From NCBI GenBank assembly GCA_029262065.1, contig JAJDAC010000026.1, forward strand, positions 1 through 64,000: a DNA stretch of 64,000 nucleotides. The letters are read 5' to 3'. Source of the DNA: Candidatus Krumholzibacteriota bacterium. Lineage in GTDB: Bacteria > Krumholzibacteriota > Krumholzibacteriia > JAJRXK01. The translations under genes and the position numbers were made by a program. Under the pieces are notes generated by a model that ran no database searches, was not told the origin of the DNA, and saw only the letters and a program-made list of their open reading frames with translations. Positions 44,017 to 52,950 of the stretch are shown piece after piece; position 1 is the first letter of the stretch; each line of letters begins with the position of its first letter.

Positions 44017-47000
44017 ATGTCCACGATCCCCCCTCGGCGAACCCTCCAGGGTTCCGCCGCCTCGGTCCGTCCCACCGACGGGCTCTCTTCTATCAATTGC
44101 GTCTTGCGCGGGCCCGTGGCCCTCGTATGCCTGATCGTCCTGATGTGCAGCGTCGGAGTCGACGCCGCGTTTGGTCAGGTTGTCTACCGGGTCAATCCCG
44201 GTGGGCCAGCGGTAACCTCGATCGACGCGGGCCCCGATTGGGAGGCCGACCTCGAGGGAAATCCATCTATCTATTGGAACGCCGCGGCGACCGGCGACCT
44301 GTCGTCGGTTACCGACGCTCCGAACAATTCTCCCCTCGCCTCAGTTCCGGCCGGCATGCCCGCGGTACTGTTCGATACCGATCGCTGGGACCCGGGCAGC
44401 GGTCCGGAAATGCTCTGGCAATTCCCCGTGACCAACGGCACCTACGAAGTTCGGCTGGGATTCGCCGAGATCTATTCGGGTACCCAGAGCAAAGGCGCCC
44501 GGATCTTCGACGTGTTCGTCGAGGGCAGCTTGAGCCTGCTCGACATCGACAAGTTTGAACGATACGGAGGCTATACGCCGGCGGTCGAGACGGTCCTGGT
44601 CGACGTCAGCGACGGTGTGCTCGACATCGAGTTTCTACACAAGGTCGAGAACACGTCTCTGACAGCCATTGAAATCGTGGGCGTAGCGCGCGACGGCTAC
44701 CTGAAGCCCACCCTGAACAACGTGGGTTTTGGACTGGTGGAAGAGAACTCCATCTCCAGTCCGCTCAGCGTGGACCTGGTGAACGCCGGGCTGGTGGGTG
44801 ACCAACCCATTACGATCACCGGCGTCACGGTGACCGGCGAATTCACGACCGACCTGGTGCCGCAAACGCTGAACCCGGGCGAAACGCTCTCGTTCAACGT
44901 GAACTTCGCCCCTACCACCTTGGGGTTGGCCGCCGAGTCGCTGACGATCAACCACAGCGGAAGCAACGCGCCGCTCGTGTTGGCATTGACTGGAGATGCC
45001 TTTCCCGAGGGCTCCGTACCCATTGGCTTTGGCGTGGACACCCTGCTGGGAACGCTGAACGCCATGCCCACGACCCTGCAGTGGGGCCCCGACGGGCGTC
45101 TGTACGTGGGTCAGCAGGACGGCATCATCACCGTGTACACGGTTGAGCGCGTGAGCGCGAACAACTACCAGGTGGTGAGCCTGGAGATCATCGATCTCAT
45201 TCAGCAGATTCCGAACCATGACGATGACGGTTCCCTGAACCCCACCATTACCACGCGCCAACTCACGGGCCTGCTGGTGACCGGTACGTTCACCAACCCC
45301 GCAATCTACGTGAGTTCCTCGGACTCGAGGATTTCGCTGAACTTCGACTCGGGTCTCGACACGAACTCGGGCATGGTTACGCGCCTTACGTGGAACGGCG
45401 CCACCTGGGATCAGCTGGATCTGGTGCGAGGACTGCCGCGCTCGGAAGAGAATCACGCCGTCAACGGCATGGCGCTCGACGCGGTGACCAACACGCTGTA
45501 CCTGTGCTCCGGTGGAAATACCAACGCGGGTGCCCCCAGCGACGCGTTCTCGCAACTGCCCGAGTACGCGCTGGCCGCGGCCGTGCTTTCCATCGATCTG
45601 GATGCGATTGGCAACACCACCTACGACCTCCCCACCCTGGACGATCCCACGCGGCCCAACACGGGACCGGGAGGATCGGACGAGAACGATCCGTTCGGCG
45701 GCAATGACGGTTCCAATCAGGCCATGCTTACGCTCGCCAGCCCGGTGCAGGTGTACTCGCCCGGATATCGCAACGCCTATGACGTGGTGATCAGCGAAGC
45801 CGGGCGCATGTACGTGACCGACAACGGACCCAACATCGGTTGGGGCGCTCCGGCCGTGAACGAGGGTCCGCTGGGCCTGTGCACGAACGATCCGAACGAA
45901 AGCGGCAGCTTCACCTGGCCCGATCAGCTGCACTACGTGGACGGTCCCGGCTACTACGGCGGCCATCCCAACCCATTCCGCGCCAACATGGCCAACACCA
46001 TCAACGGTGTATCGCCGGTAGAGGTCGCCAATCCGGTCGAGTGTGACTTTCGCTCGCCCGGCGTGGAAGACGGCGCGCTGGCCACATTTCCGTTCTCGAC
46101 CAACGGGATTACCGAGTACACCGCCAGCAACTTCGAAGGCACCATGCGCGGCGACCTGCTCATGGCCGGTTGGGGCGGCACTGTTGAACGCGCCCAGCTG
46201 ACGGCCGACGGCTCGATGGCCACCAACGTGTCGACGCTGTTTTCGAACACCGGCCCGCACGCGCTGGACATCACGGCGCAGGGCGACACCGGCCCCTTCC
46301 CCGGCACGATCTGGGTGGCCTCGCACGCGCTGAACCAGATCAAGGTGTACGAGCCCAACGACTTCGGTGGCGGCACCGGCGTGGCCTGCACCGGCGTGGA
46401 CGACAACTTCATCGATGAAGACGGCGACGGCTACACCAACGGCGATGAGATCGACAACGGCACCGACCCGTGTTCGGCCGCCGATGTACCGAGCGACTTC
46501 GACGCCGATCTGGTATCCGATCGCAACGACGATGACGACGACAATGACGGCATCCTCGACGTCGTCGATTCGTTCCAGCATGACCCGTTCAACGGGTTCA
46601 CCACACCGCTGCCCGTAAGCTACACCTGGGAAGAGGGCTCGCCCGGATTCGGTTTCCTGAGCCTGGGTTTCACGGGTTTCATGACCAACGGTACGGCCGA
46701 CTACCTCGACCTGCTGGATGAGACCAACGTGACCGCGGGCGGCGCGGCGGGCAAATTCACCATCGACAACACGCCTCCGGGCGATGCTCTGGGCGGCAAC
46801 AACGACCAGGAATACTCGATGCAACTGGGCGTGGACGTGAACGCGGCCACCGGGCCGTTCAGCGTGCACACGCGTGTCGATGGGTTGTTCTTCAACGGCA
46901 ATACGCCGGTGGACAACCAGTCGCTGGGCATGTACCTGGGAACGGGTGACCAGGACAACTACGTGAAGATTGCGCTCGCAGCCAACGGCGGCGCCGGCGG

Positions 47001-50000
47001 TATCGAAGTGGTTCTGGAAGATCAGGGTGTGCCGGCCGCTACCATGTATTCCGAGGCCGTGTTGGGCGCGTCCAACATCCACCTGTACCTGAGCGTGGAC
47101 CCCGTCGCGCTGACCGTACAAGCGCGATACGCGTTGGATGCCGGACCGGTCGTCGACCTGGGTACACCGCTGGCTATCGCGCCGGGTTCGCCCCTGGCCG
47201 CGACGCTGTCGCCGTCACAGGCCATGGCCGCGGGTATCATTGCCACCTCGCGTGGAGCTACCCCGTTCACGTCCACATGGGACCTGATCGAGGTAGTGCC
47301 CGACTCCATGTTGCCCACCGGCGCGGCGGCGGTAATTACCGCGACCGACACCGGTGACCTCGACACCGCGGCTACCGAAACCGCGGGCGCGCTGATCATC
47401 GATAACCAGTCGCTGAGCGGCGAACGCATAACCCGTGTGTCGATTGACCTGAGCTGGGCCGTGCTGAGCGACCTTGTGTTTGACCCCGCGGGCATCGCGG
47501 GAGACCTGAGTCTGAAGTGCGTCACCGCCGACAGCGATGTCGTGTCGGTGGGGTATACCTCGCCAGCTGATCCGTGTGTCGATCCCTTCAGCGGCCCGCA
47601 CGACGGTGGATACGACGCGGTTGAACTTACGTTCACCGACTTCGACCCCGGCGAAACGTTCGCATTCTCACTCGACGTGGACCCCACGTCGATCCAGGGC
47701 GCCGTCGCCCCCGGTCCCGACGGAGCTGGGCACATCGCCGGCGTGGAGCTGGTAGGCAGCGCCGTAACCATCGAATTCGACGATGGCTCGGTGTACCTGA
47801 GCGAGTTGTTCTTTGATAACGGTACGACCGCCGGCGGTCGCGTCGAAGTCGGACCGGTGTGCCCGCCACGTCCTGGCCTGCAGGCATTGGATACCGCCGG
47901 GTCCCAGGGCACGGTCATCGATCCCAACCAGACCATGCGAGTGTCCGCCGCCCCCGGCTCGTCGGTGCGACTGCTACGGTTGGAGTCGGCGCTGTCGCTC
48001 GAGGGTGCTGGATTCGATATTGATCCCTTCGAGGCAAACCGCGTGGTCGCGGTTGCCGAAACTTCGGCCGTGGTTGGTGTTGGCGGGTACGTGGACATAC
48101 CCGTCACGCTGACCATGGCCGACTCGACTGGCGGCATCAACGTGTTCGCCGCCGCCGCGGTGGACGGGACGGGCAAGACCGGCCTGGTCTCCACGCCCGT
48201 GACGCTGCAGTTGCTGGGCGGCGTGGTGACCGATGCCCTGGCCACGGTGGCCATCGACCCGGGTACGGGTATTGGTGCCACCACCATTTCGCCGGGTTCG
48301 TTTCAGATCACCAACGAAAGCCCGTCGGGACAGATGATCCAACGGGTGCGGTTCAACCTGTCCAGCTCGTTGCTGCCCGACCTGGTGTTCGACCCGGTGG
48401 GTTCAGCCGGGGATGTGGATGGGTTGTGTTTCACGCCCAATTCCACCGGCGGCACGCAGCCGGTTCTGCCCCCCAATCCCTGCTCGAGTCCATTCTCGTC
48501 GCCCCACGACGGCGGATACGACGCCATCGAAATCGCGTTCAACGATTTCGGTCCGGGCGAGACTTTTACGTTCTCGGTCGATGTCGATCCCACCAGCATC
48601 CAGGGTGCCACCGGCGTCGGTGGCCCAGGCGGTGTGTCGGGTCTGGAACTCGCGGGCACGACCGTGTCGGTGGAGTTCGACGATGGCTCGATTCTGGTGA
48701 GCGAAACGTACCGTATCGCCGGCAGTAACGGCGGTTCGAGCGTGGACCTGTTCTACGGGCAACCCGCCGCGCCGACGATTGCAATGCTCGGCGCCACCGC
48801 CGACCCCACAACCGTGGGCTTTCCCAATCAGACGATTCGCGTCACCGGTGAGCCGGGCTTGGATGTTTCACTGCTCGTGGTCGAAGCCGCGTTGATCGTG
48901 GGCGGCCAGTTCGGACCGGGCTTCGATCTGGATCCATTCGAAGCCAACGAAGCCTCGATCGTAACCGAGTACTCGGCCACGGTGCAGCCCGGCGGCAGCG
49001 TGGACATCCCCGTGCTGCTGACCGACACCGGCGGCAGCTTCAATCACCTGATGGCCGTGCAGCGCGATGGTACCGGCCGCGCGGGCCGCACTTCGAACGT
49101 GCTGGTGGTCGAGTTGGATGCGTCGTCCATTCCGTTGCCCACGTTGGCCGTGGAGCCGACGTCGTTGGACTTCGGCTCGGTAGCGGTGGGTGACTCGGCG
49201 GTGGTCCAGGTGCAGGTCATTCATGAGGGAGCGATCACCGATCCGTCGGCCACGCTCTTCAACGCCACGTTTGTTGGTTTCCAATCGGAACAGTTCAGTG
49301 TGGAAACCTCTCTGCCCGTGATCATCGCCGGCAGCGATACCATGGTGGTCGACGTGAAGTTCCTACCCACTGACAGCGGCACGAAGAACGTGACGCTTGC
49401 CCTCAACCATTCCGGCGCAAACACACCCGTCTACGTACCGGTGACCGGTGTGGCCACGGGCGGACCGGCGCCAACGGTGCTTTATCGGGTGAATGCCGGT
49501 GGACCGGCCATTGCGGGTTGGGATGGCGACGACGGAGCCACGTTTGCTTCGCCGTACAACAACTGGTTCCTGACCAACCTGGGCACATTCACGAACCCCG
49601 TGGACATGACCGATCCGTCGCTGCCCGCGAATACGCCCCCCGAACTGTTCCTGAGCGAACGTTGGGACCATGCGGCGGCGCCGGAAATGCAATGGGACTT
49701 CCCGGTACCGCCGGGTGACTACGAAGTGGTTCTGTATCTGGCCGATAGCTACATCGGTACCCAGTCGGTGGGCGCACGCGTGTTCGATGTACATATCGAC
49801 TTCACACCGGTGCTTATTGGCGTGGATCTGTTCGCGCAGACCGGCGGCTACAAGGGAATCTCGGTGGTACTACCGGTGACCGATATCGACGGCAACATCG
49901 ATCTGGATTTCATCCATGGGATCGAAAACCCGTTGGTGAACGCGGTCGAGGTACGTGCGGTACAAGCCGCGCCAAGCTTCGACCTCTACGTTCTGGCCGA

Positions 50001-50613
50001 CTCGCTCGTGATCGACTGCGAGCCCAACGCCATGGCTTGCCTGGACGGAGCGTACGCGGTGGCGGGCGACCCGGGCGCCACCACCAATGTGGAATTCTCG
50101 TTCTACCGCGACGATCCCGGTGTGGGCGCGAACTTGTTGGGCTCGTTTACCGACATGGACGTGGCGGTCGGCGACACCGTAAGCCATCAGCTATGCATCG
50201 CACTGGGCAACCCCGCCCCCACCTCGATCTTTGTGGTGGTGGATCCGAATTTGACGGTGGAAGAGACCAACGAGGGTAACAACTCTCACTCGGTGGCTCT
50301 GGATTGCTCGGCCACGGCGGCTCCGGTCATTCCGGCACGCTACGTGTTGGGCAACAACGCGCCCAATCCGTTCAATCCGGCCACGGTCATTCCGTTTGCC
50401 TTGGCCCGATCGGGCCGGGCCAGCCTGCGAATCTATGACGTGTCGGGTCGCCTGGTGAATACGTTGGTGGATGAGCACCTGGAATCCGGAGCGCACGAGT
50501 TCCTGTGGCGCGGTCTGGACACGACCGGCCGACAGGTAGCTTCGGGCGTCTACTACTACCAGTTGCGCAGCCTCGACTACATCGAAACCAAGCGTATGAC
50601 GCTGCTGAAGTAA
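44017..50613 (+). CDS. Giant secreted malectin/propeller multidomain protein with FlgD-like tail
   Basis: A 2,198-residue exported protein with hydrophobic leader at about 31-52. Approximate domain order: malectin-like 54-205 (YRVNPGGPAVTSIDAG, FAEIYSGTQSKGARIFDVFVEG); choice-of-anchor-D 222-330; sugar-dehydrogenase-like propeller 335-790 (TLQWGPDGRLYVGQQDG); aspartate-rich TSP3/EF-like calcium repeats 795-850 (DEDGDGYTNGDEIDNG); a lectin-like region 860-1090. Two tandem copies of a roughly 300-residue unit follow at 1098-1705. Then come a second anchor-D domain, a second malectin-like domain 1825-1985 (YRVNAGGPAIAGWDG), a CARDB domain (DPNLTVEETNEGNN) and the tail NAPNPFNPATVIPFAL to RMTLLK. 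Malectins bind glucans, so this is probably a surface glycan-binding or -oxidising protein. The start codon is uncertain. Confidence 0.88.
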   Translation: MSTIPPRRTLQGSAASVRPTDGLSSINCVLRGPVALVCLIVLMCSVGVDAAFGQVVYRVNPGGPAVTSIDAGPDWEADLEGNPSIYWNAAATGDLSSVTDAPNNSPLASVPAGMPAVLFDTDRWDPGSGPEMLWQFPVTNGTYEVRLGFAEIYSGTQSKGARIFDVFVEGSLSLLDIDKFERYGGYTPAVETVLVDVSDGVLDIEFLHKVENTSLTAIEIVGVARDGYLKPTLNNVGFGLVEENSISSPLSVDLVNAGLVGDQPITITGVTVTGEFTTDLVPQTLNPGETLSFNVNFAPTTLGLAAESLTINHSGSNAPLVLALTGDAFPEGSVPIGFGVDTLLGTLNAMPTTLQWGPDGRLYVGQQDGIITVYTVERVSANNYQVVSLEIIDLIQQIPNHDDDGSLNPTITTRQLTGLLVTGTFTNPAIYVSSSDSRISLNFDSGLDTNSGMVTRLTWNGATWDQLDLVRGLPRSEENHAVNGMALDAVTNTLYLCSGGNTNAGAPSDAFSQLPEYALAAAVLSIDLDAIGNTTYDLPTLDDPTRPNTGPGGSDENDPFGGNDGSNQAMLTLASPVQVYSPGYRNAYDVVISEAGRMYVTDNGPNIGWGAPAVNEGPLGLCTNDPNESGSFTWPDQLHYVDGPGYYGGHPNPFRANMANTINGVSPVEVANPVECDFRSPGVEDGALATFPFSTNGITEYTASNFEGTMRGDLLMAGWGGTVERAQLTADGSMATNVSTLFSNTGPHALDITAQGDTGPFPGTIWVASHALNQIKVYEPNDFGGGTGVACTGVDDNFIDEDGDGYTNGDEIDNGTDPCSAADVPSDFDADLVSDRNDDDDDNDGILDVVDSFQHDPFNGFTTPLPVSYTWEEGSPGFGFLSLGFTGFMTNGTADYLDLLDETNVTAGGAAGKFTIDNTPPGDALGGNNDQEYSMQLGVDVNAATGPFSVHTRVDGLFFNGNTPVDNQSLGMYLGTGDQDNYVKIALAANGGAGGIEVVLEDQGVPAATMYSEAVLGASNIHLYLSVDPVALTVQARYALDAGPVVDLGTPLAIAPGSPLAATLSPSQAMAAGIIATSRGATPFTSTWDLIEVVPDSMLPTGAAAVITATDTGDLDTAATETAGALIIDNQSLSGERITRVSIDLSWAVLSDLVFDPAGIAGDLSLKCVTADSDVVSVGYTSPADPCVDPFSGPHDGGYDAVELTFTDFDPGETFAFSLDVDPTSIQGAVAPGPDGAGHIAGVELVGSAVTIEFDDGSVYLSELFFDNGTTAGGRVEVGPVCPPRPGLQALDTAGSQGTVIDPNQTMRVSAAPGSSVRLLRLESALSLEGAGFDIDPFEANRVVAVAETSAVVGVGGYVDIPVTLTMADSTGGINVFAAAAVDGTGKTGLVSTPVTLQLLGGVVTDALATVAIDPGTGIGATTISPGSFQITNESPSGQMIQRVRFNLSSSLLPDLVFDPVGSAGDVDGLCFTPNSTGGTQPVLPPNPCSSPFSSPHDGGYDAIEIAFNDFGPGETFTFSVDVDPTSIQGATGVGGPGGVSGLELAGTTVSVEFDDGSILVSETYRIAGSNGGSSVDLFYGQPAAPTIAMLGATADPTTVGFPNQTIRVTGEPGLDVSLLVVEAALIVGGQFGPGFDLDPFEANEASIVTEYSATVQPGGSVDIPVLLTDTGGSFNHLMAVQRDGTGRAGRTSNVLVVELDASSIPLPTLAVEPTSLDFGSVAVGDSAVVQVQVIHEGAITDPSATLFNATFVGFQSEQFSVETSLPVIIAGSDTMVVDVKFLPTDSGTKNVTLALNHSGANTPVYVPVTGVATGGPAPTVLYRVNAGGPAIAGWDGDDGATFASPYNNWFLTNLGTFTNPVDMTDPSLPANTPPELFLSERWDHAAAPEMQWDFPVPPGDYEVVLYLADSYIGTQSVGARVFDVHIDFTPVLIGVDLFAQTGGYKGISVVLPVTDIDGNIDLDFIHGIENPLVNAVEVRAVQAAPSFDLYVLADSLVIDCEPNAMACLDGAYAVAGDPGATTNVEFSFYRDDPGVGANLLGSFTDMDVAVGDTVSHQLCIALGNPAPTSIFVVVDPNLTVEETNEGNNSHSVALDCSATAAPVIPARYVLGNNAPNPFNPATVIPFALARSGRASLRIYDVSGRLVNTLVDEHLESGAHEFLWRGLDTTGRQVASGVYYYQLRSLDYIETKRMTLLK
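47308..49130 (+). repeat. Tandem duplication of a ~300-codon unit inside the giant gene
   Basis: Two consecutive units of about 910 bases encode diverged copies. Shared landmarks are SDLVFDPAGIAGD versus PDLVFDPVGSAGD, PCVDPFSGPHDGGYDAVELTF versus PCSSPFSSPHDGGYDAIEIAF, VDPTSIQGA in both, FDDGSVYLSE versus FDDGSILVSE, and FDIDPFEANRV versus FDLDPFEANEA. The DNA is no longer identical, so the duplication is old. It is an in-frame protein repeat, not a mobile element. Confidence 0.85.
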
Positions 50614-50658
50614 CAGCCGGCATCAATTTCCAAAGCCGTCGTCACGGCGGAGCCGGAG

Positions 50659-50691
50659 CGGGCGGGGATTCTTTTCCCCGCCCGTTCTTGT
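50659..50691 (+). terminator. Intrinsic terminator after the giant malectin gene
   Basis: CGGGCGGGG (50659-50667) and CCCCGCCCG (50676-50684) form a 9-bp GC stem with an eight-base loop, followed by TTCTTGTTT. It lies 45 bases after the stop codon. Confidence 0.8.
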
Positions 50692-50713
50692 TTCACACGC
50701 AGCGGTCTGGCAT

Positions 50714-50859
50714 CGAACCAACCCGCCGGCCGGCCGCCAGGACATTCGTTGGGGCGGCCGCAGCGATTCCGGCCAGACCGTCGCTTCTGGCGTCTACTAC
50801 GCGCGTCTAACGAACCGTTAGAATCGCAGATGACGCCGAAAGTCATGGTACTGCGGTAG
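50714..50859 (+). pseudogene. Decayed FlgD-like C-terminal tail of a lost exported protein
   Basis: The frame at 50714-50821 reads HRTNPPAGRQDIRWGGRSD and then SGQTVASGVYYARLTNR, stop. This is the second half of the same tail that ends the giant protein, but without any upstream coding region. Past the stop, another frame (50827-50859) reads SQMTPKVMVLR, stop, matching the final KM-LLR motif of the tail. The pieces need one frameshift to join. No start codon or ribosome-binding site fits. It is a remnant of a deleted or duplicated gene. Confidence 0.7.
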
Positions 50860-51087
50860 TTTCGGGCGTTTGACGAACGCACGCCCGAATCTGCTTTCTT
50901 CTGCACGAGGGGGTCCAATTGGGCCCTCTCTTTTGTTGAGCAAGAAATCGGTTGCTGCGCTCAGGGTTCGTCCTACCATGGGACGGCTCTGGGGCGACCC
51001 GCCTCCCCGTTTGTGCCGCCCTTTGATATTCCCGCAAGACCCATCGCCGCGATCCTCTGTGGCCCGCGATGGAAAGGAACCCAACTC

Positions 51088-51708
51088 ATGAATCGATGGA
51101 AGATTTTGATGACGGGTCTGTTGACCCTGCTGATGGTAGCCCCGGTCGTCGCCGGCGACGGACACGCCGACGGACACGGACACGGCGACATGGACGAGGC
51201 CGCGCAGATGGAAGCCATGATGAAGCTGGCGCAGCCCGGACCGATGCACGAGCACATGAAGGCCATGGCCGGAAAGTGGACTACCACTACCACCATGAAC
51301 ATGCCTGGCGCCGAGCCGAGCAAGACCACGGGCGACGCCAACTTCGAGTTGGTACTCGACGGCCGCTTCCTGGTTGAGACCGGCAATGGCGAGATGATGG
51401 GCATGCCCTTCAAGGGCATGAGCATGTGGGGCTACAACAACGCCTCGGAGACGTTCGAGAGCGTGTGGACCTACACAATGTCCACCGGCATGCTGTTCTT
51501 CGAGGGGAAGGGAATGGGCGACGATGCCACCATCGAATGGAATGGCCGCTATGGCGACACCTCCGGTGAGCCCAAGACCATGCGCATGGTTTCGCGCGTC
51601 AAGAGCAACGACAACTGGGTGTGCGAGATGTACGAGAAGGCTCCGGACGGCACCGAGTTCGTCATGATGAAGATCGAGTACAGCCGCACGCCAGCCACCG
51701 GCAAGTAG
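51088..51708 (+). CDS. Secreted DUF1579-family protein
   Basis: A 206-residue exported protein from an ATG with AAGGAA upstream and signal peptide MNRWKILMTGLLTLLMVAPVVAG. A histidine-rich stretch follows (DGHADGHGHGDMDE), possibly metal-binding. The DUF1579 pattern is clear: HEHMKAMAGKWTTTTTMNM, LDGRFLVETGNGEMMGMPF, KGMSMWGYNNASETFESVW and the late TMRMVSRVKSNDNWVCEMYE. The family is lipocalin-like with unknown ligands. Upstream codons in the same frame are not believed. Confidence 0.87.
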   Translation: MNRWKILMTGLLTLLMVAPVVAGDGHADGHGHGDMDEAAQMEAMMKLAQPGPMHEHMKAMAGKWTTTTTMNMPGAEPSKTTGDANFELVLDGRFLVETGNGEMMGMPFKGMSMWGYNNASETFESVWTYTMSTGMLFFEGKGMGDDATIEWNGRYGDTSGEPKTMRMVSRVKSNDNWVCEMYEKAPDGTEFVMMKIEYSRTPATGK

Positions 51709-51714
51709 ACCGCC

Positions 51715-51809
51715 TGGATGGACGTTTGCAGTTTCCGTCTTTGGATGGACGCTCGCAGTTTCCATCGTTGGATGGACGTTTGCAGTTTCCAACTTTGGAT
51801 GGACGCTCG
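51715..51809 (+). repeat. 27-bp tandem repeat (minisatellite), 3.5 copies
   Basis: Three full 27-base units (51715-51741, 51742-51768, 51769-51795) and a 14-base partial copy follow head to tail from seven bases after the DUF1579 stop codon. Each begins TGGATGGACG and contains GCAGTTTCC. Copies alternate between TTTG and CTCG after the first ten bases (1 and 3 alike, 2 and 4 alike). There are no spacers, so it is not a CRISPR array. The unit length is a multiple of three and is open in several frames. Confidence 0.9.
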
Positions 51810-51940
51810 TGTCGCCGCCTCCCCACGGGGGGCGGCGCTCTGCTGAAACCCTATATTGTGGAGACCGGCGCTGGTTCGACCCGAGGTGATTCGAACCATT
51901 TGGAAGCGTTGGGATCGGTCCCCCGCCAAAGGCACTCACA

Positions 51941-52351
51941 ATGATGAGCATCCAAACCACCTCACAAGGTGACATACAAGTACTGCAATTATCCGGTCAC
52001 ATGACCGGTGACCCGGCACACGCAACCCAGCTGCGGGAGGCCGTCGACGAAGGCCTCGAGGCCGGCTCTGGGGCCTTCCTGATGGGGCTCGCCGACGTGG
52101 ATTGGATCAACAGCTCCGGGCTGGGCCAGATCCTGGGCATCTACCAGGTAATCCAACGTTCCGGAGCCAAACTGGCCATTGCGGGCGCTAGCTCGCGCGT
52201 AGGGCCCGTTTTGCGAACCACCCGGTTCGACAAGGTAATCCCCACCTTCGCCTCCGTGGATGAGGCCATAGCGTCACTCTCCAAGGTGAAACTGACGCCC
52301 CTCGCCTTCCACCCCCACCAAATGGAACTGGCGCCTCCGGCTTGCGTTTAA
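51941..52351 (+). CDS. STAS-domain protein (anti-sigma-factor antagonist type)
   Basis: A 136-residue protein with the STAS fold: DIQVLQLSGHMTGDPAHATQ, FLMGLADVDWINSSGLGQIL and LAIAGASSRVGPVLRTTRFDKVI. The serine in the INSSGLG loop is the usual phosphorylation site that switches SpoIIAA/RsbV-type proteins. The last 20 residues (LAFHPHQMELAPPACV) are an unusual extension. AAAGG lies eight bases upstream. No partner kinase or phosphatase of the RsbW/RsbU type is adjacent, so its pathway is unknown. Confidence 0.9.
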   Translation: MMSIQTTSQGDIQVLQLSGHMTGDPAHATQLREAVDEGLEAGSGAFLMGLADVDWINSSGLGQILGIYQVIQRSGAKLAIAGASSRVGPVLRTTRFDKVIPTFASVDEAIASLSKVKLTPLAFHPHQMELAPPACV

Positions 52352-52431
52352 TCGCCAGACGGTGCTAGGTTTCCGACCGTGCCCGACCGCTCGCCGCGCT
52401 CGCGCCAATCCCTACTCAGGAGAGGAACTCC

Positions 52432-52911
52432 ATGAAGCGGCTATCCGCTCTACTTTCAATCTGTCTGCTCCTAGCCGTGGCTACCTCCGCGCTGGCAAAA
52501 GACTTCGGCAAAAAAGATCTCTACGGAACGTGGGAGTTCGACCTCCTGCGCGCCATGAAAGAACAGATGGAGTCCATGGGCCAACCGGTGCCCGAGGGCG
52601 CCGAGGCCATGATGGCCGCTGCGTATATGCACATCACGTTCGTCAAGGACGGCACGTTCACCTTCCAGAACAAATCTCCCATGGGCGAACAAGAAGAGTC
52701 CGGCAAATGGGAAGTCGTTTCGACCGAAGAGAACGTGGTAACCGTGAAGGCCGTGAACGATAGTGACGAGACGGAAATGATCGTCGTCGTTACGTTCGAC
52801 GGGGACGACAACTTCTCTGCCCTCATGGGCGAGGGGGAAATGACAGGGACCCTGCACGCATCGCGCGTGAAGGATACCGACAAGAAGAAGATGAAGTCGG
52901 AGTCAGAGTAA
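52432..52911 (+). CDS. Small secreted lipocalin-like protein
   Basis: A 159-residue protein with AGGAGAGG before the ATG and signal peptide MKRLSALLSICLLLAVATSALA. The mature part has KKDLYGTWEFDLLRAMKEQ, then strands MHITFVKDGTFTFQNKSP, GKWEVVSTEENVVTVKAV and MIVVVTFDGDDNFSALM. This is the pattern of small exported lipocalin or DUF4488-like barrels. It ends in a charged tail (KDTDKKKMKSESE). Function unknown. Confidence 0.7.
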   Translation: MKRLSALLSICLLLAVATSALAKDFGKKDLYGTWEFDLLRAMKEQMESMGQPVPEGAEAMMAAAYMHITFVKDGTFTFQNKSPMGEQEESGKWEVVSTEENVVTVKAVNDSDETEMIVVVTFDGDDNFSALMGEGEMTGTLHASRVKDTDKKKMKSESE

Positions 52912-52922
52912 CTACGACTCTT

Positions 52923-52950
52923 CGTCGGGTCCCCCAGGGGACCCGACGTT
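52923..52950 (+). terminator. 12-bp perfect hairpin after the lipocalin-like gene
   Basis: CGTCGGGTCCCC (52923-52934) and GGGGACCCGACG (52937-52948) pair perfectly with a two-base loop, 11 bases after the stop codon, followed by TT. Probably an intrinsic terminator or stability hairpin. Confidence 0.65.

Noticed and set aside
44635-48287. Long minus-strand frames (828 and 421 residues) opposite the giant malectin gene
   Set aside because: They arise from the strong third-position GC bias of the sense gene. The frames end arbitrarily and have no recognisable domain.
51715-51809. Possible CRISPR array
   Set aside because: The 27-base units are directly adjacent without spacers, and no cas gene is in the window.
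50818-51975. 385-residue minus-strand frame running through the minisatellite and the DUF1579 gene
   Set aside because: The repeat is open in several frames because its period is divisible by three. The rest is antisense to the DUF1579 gene.
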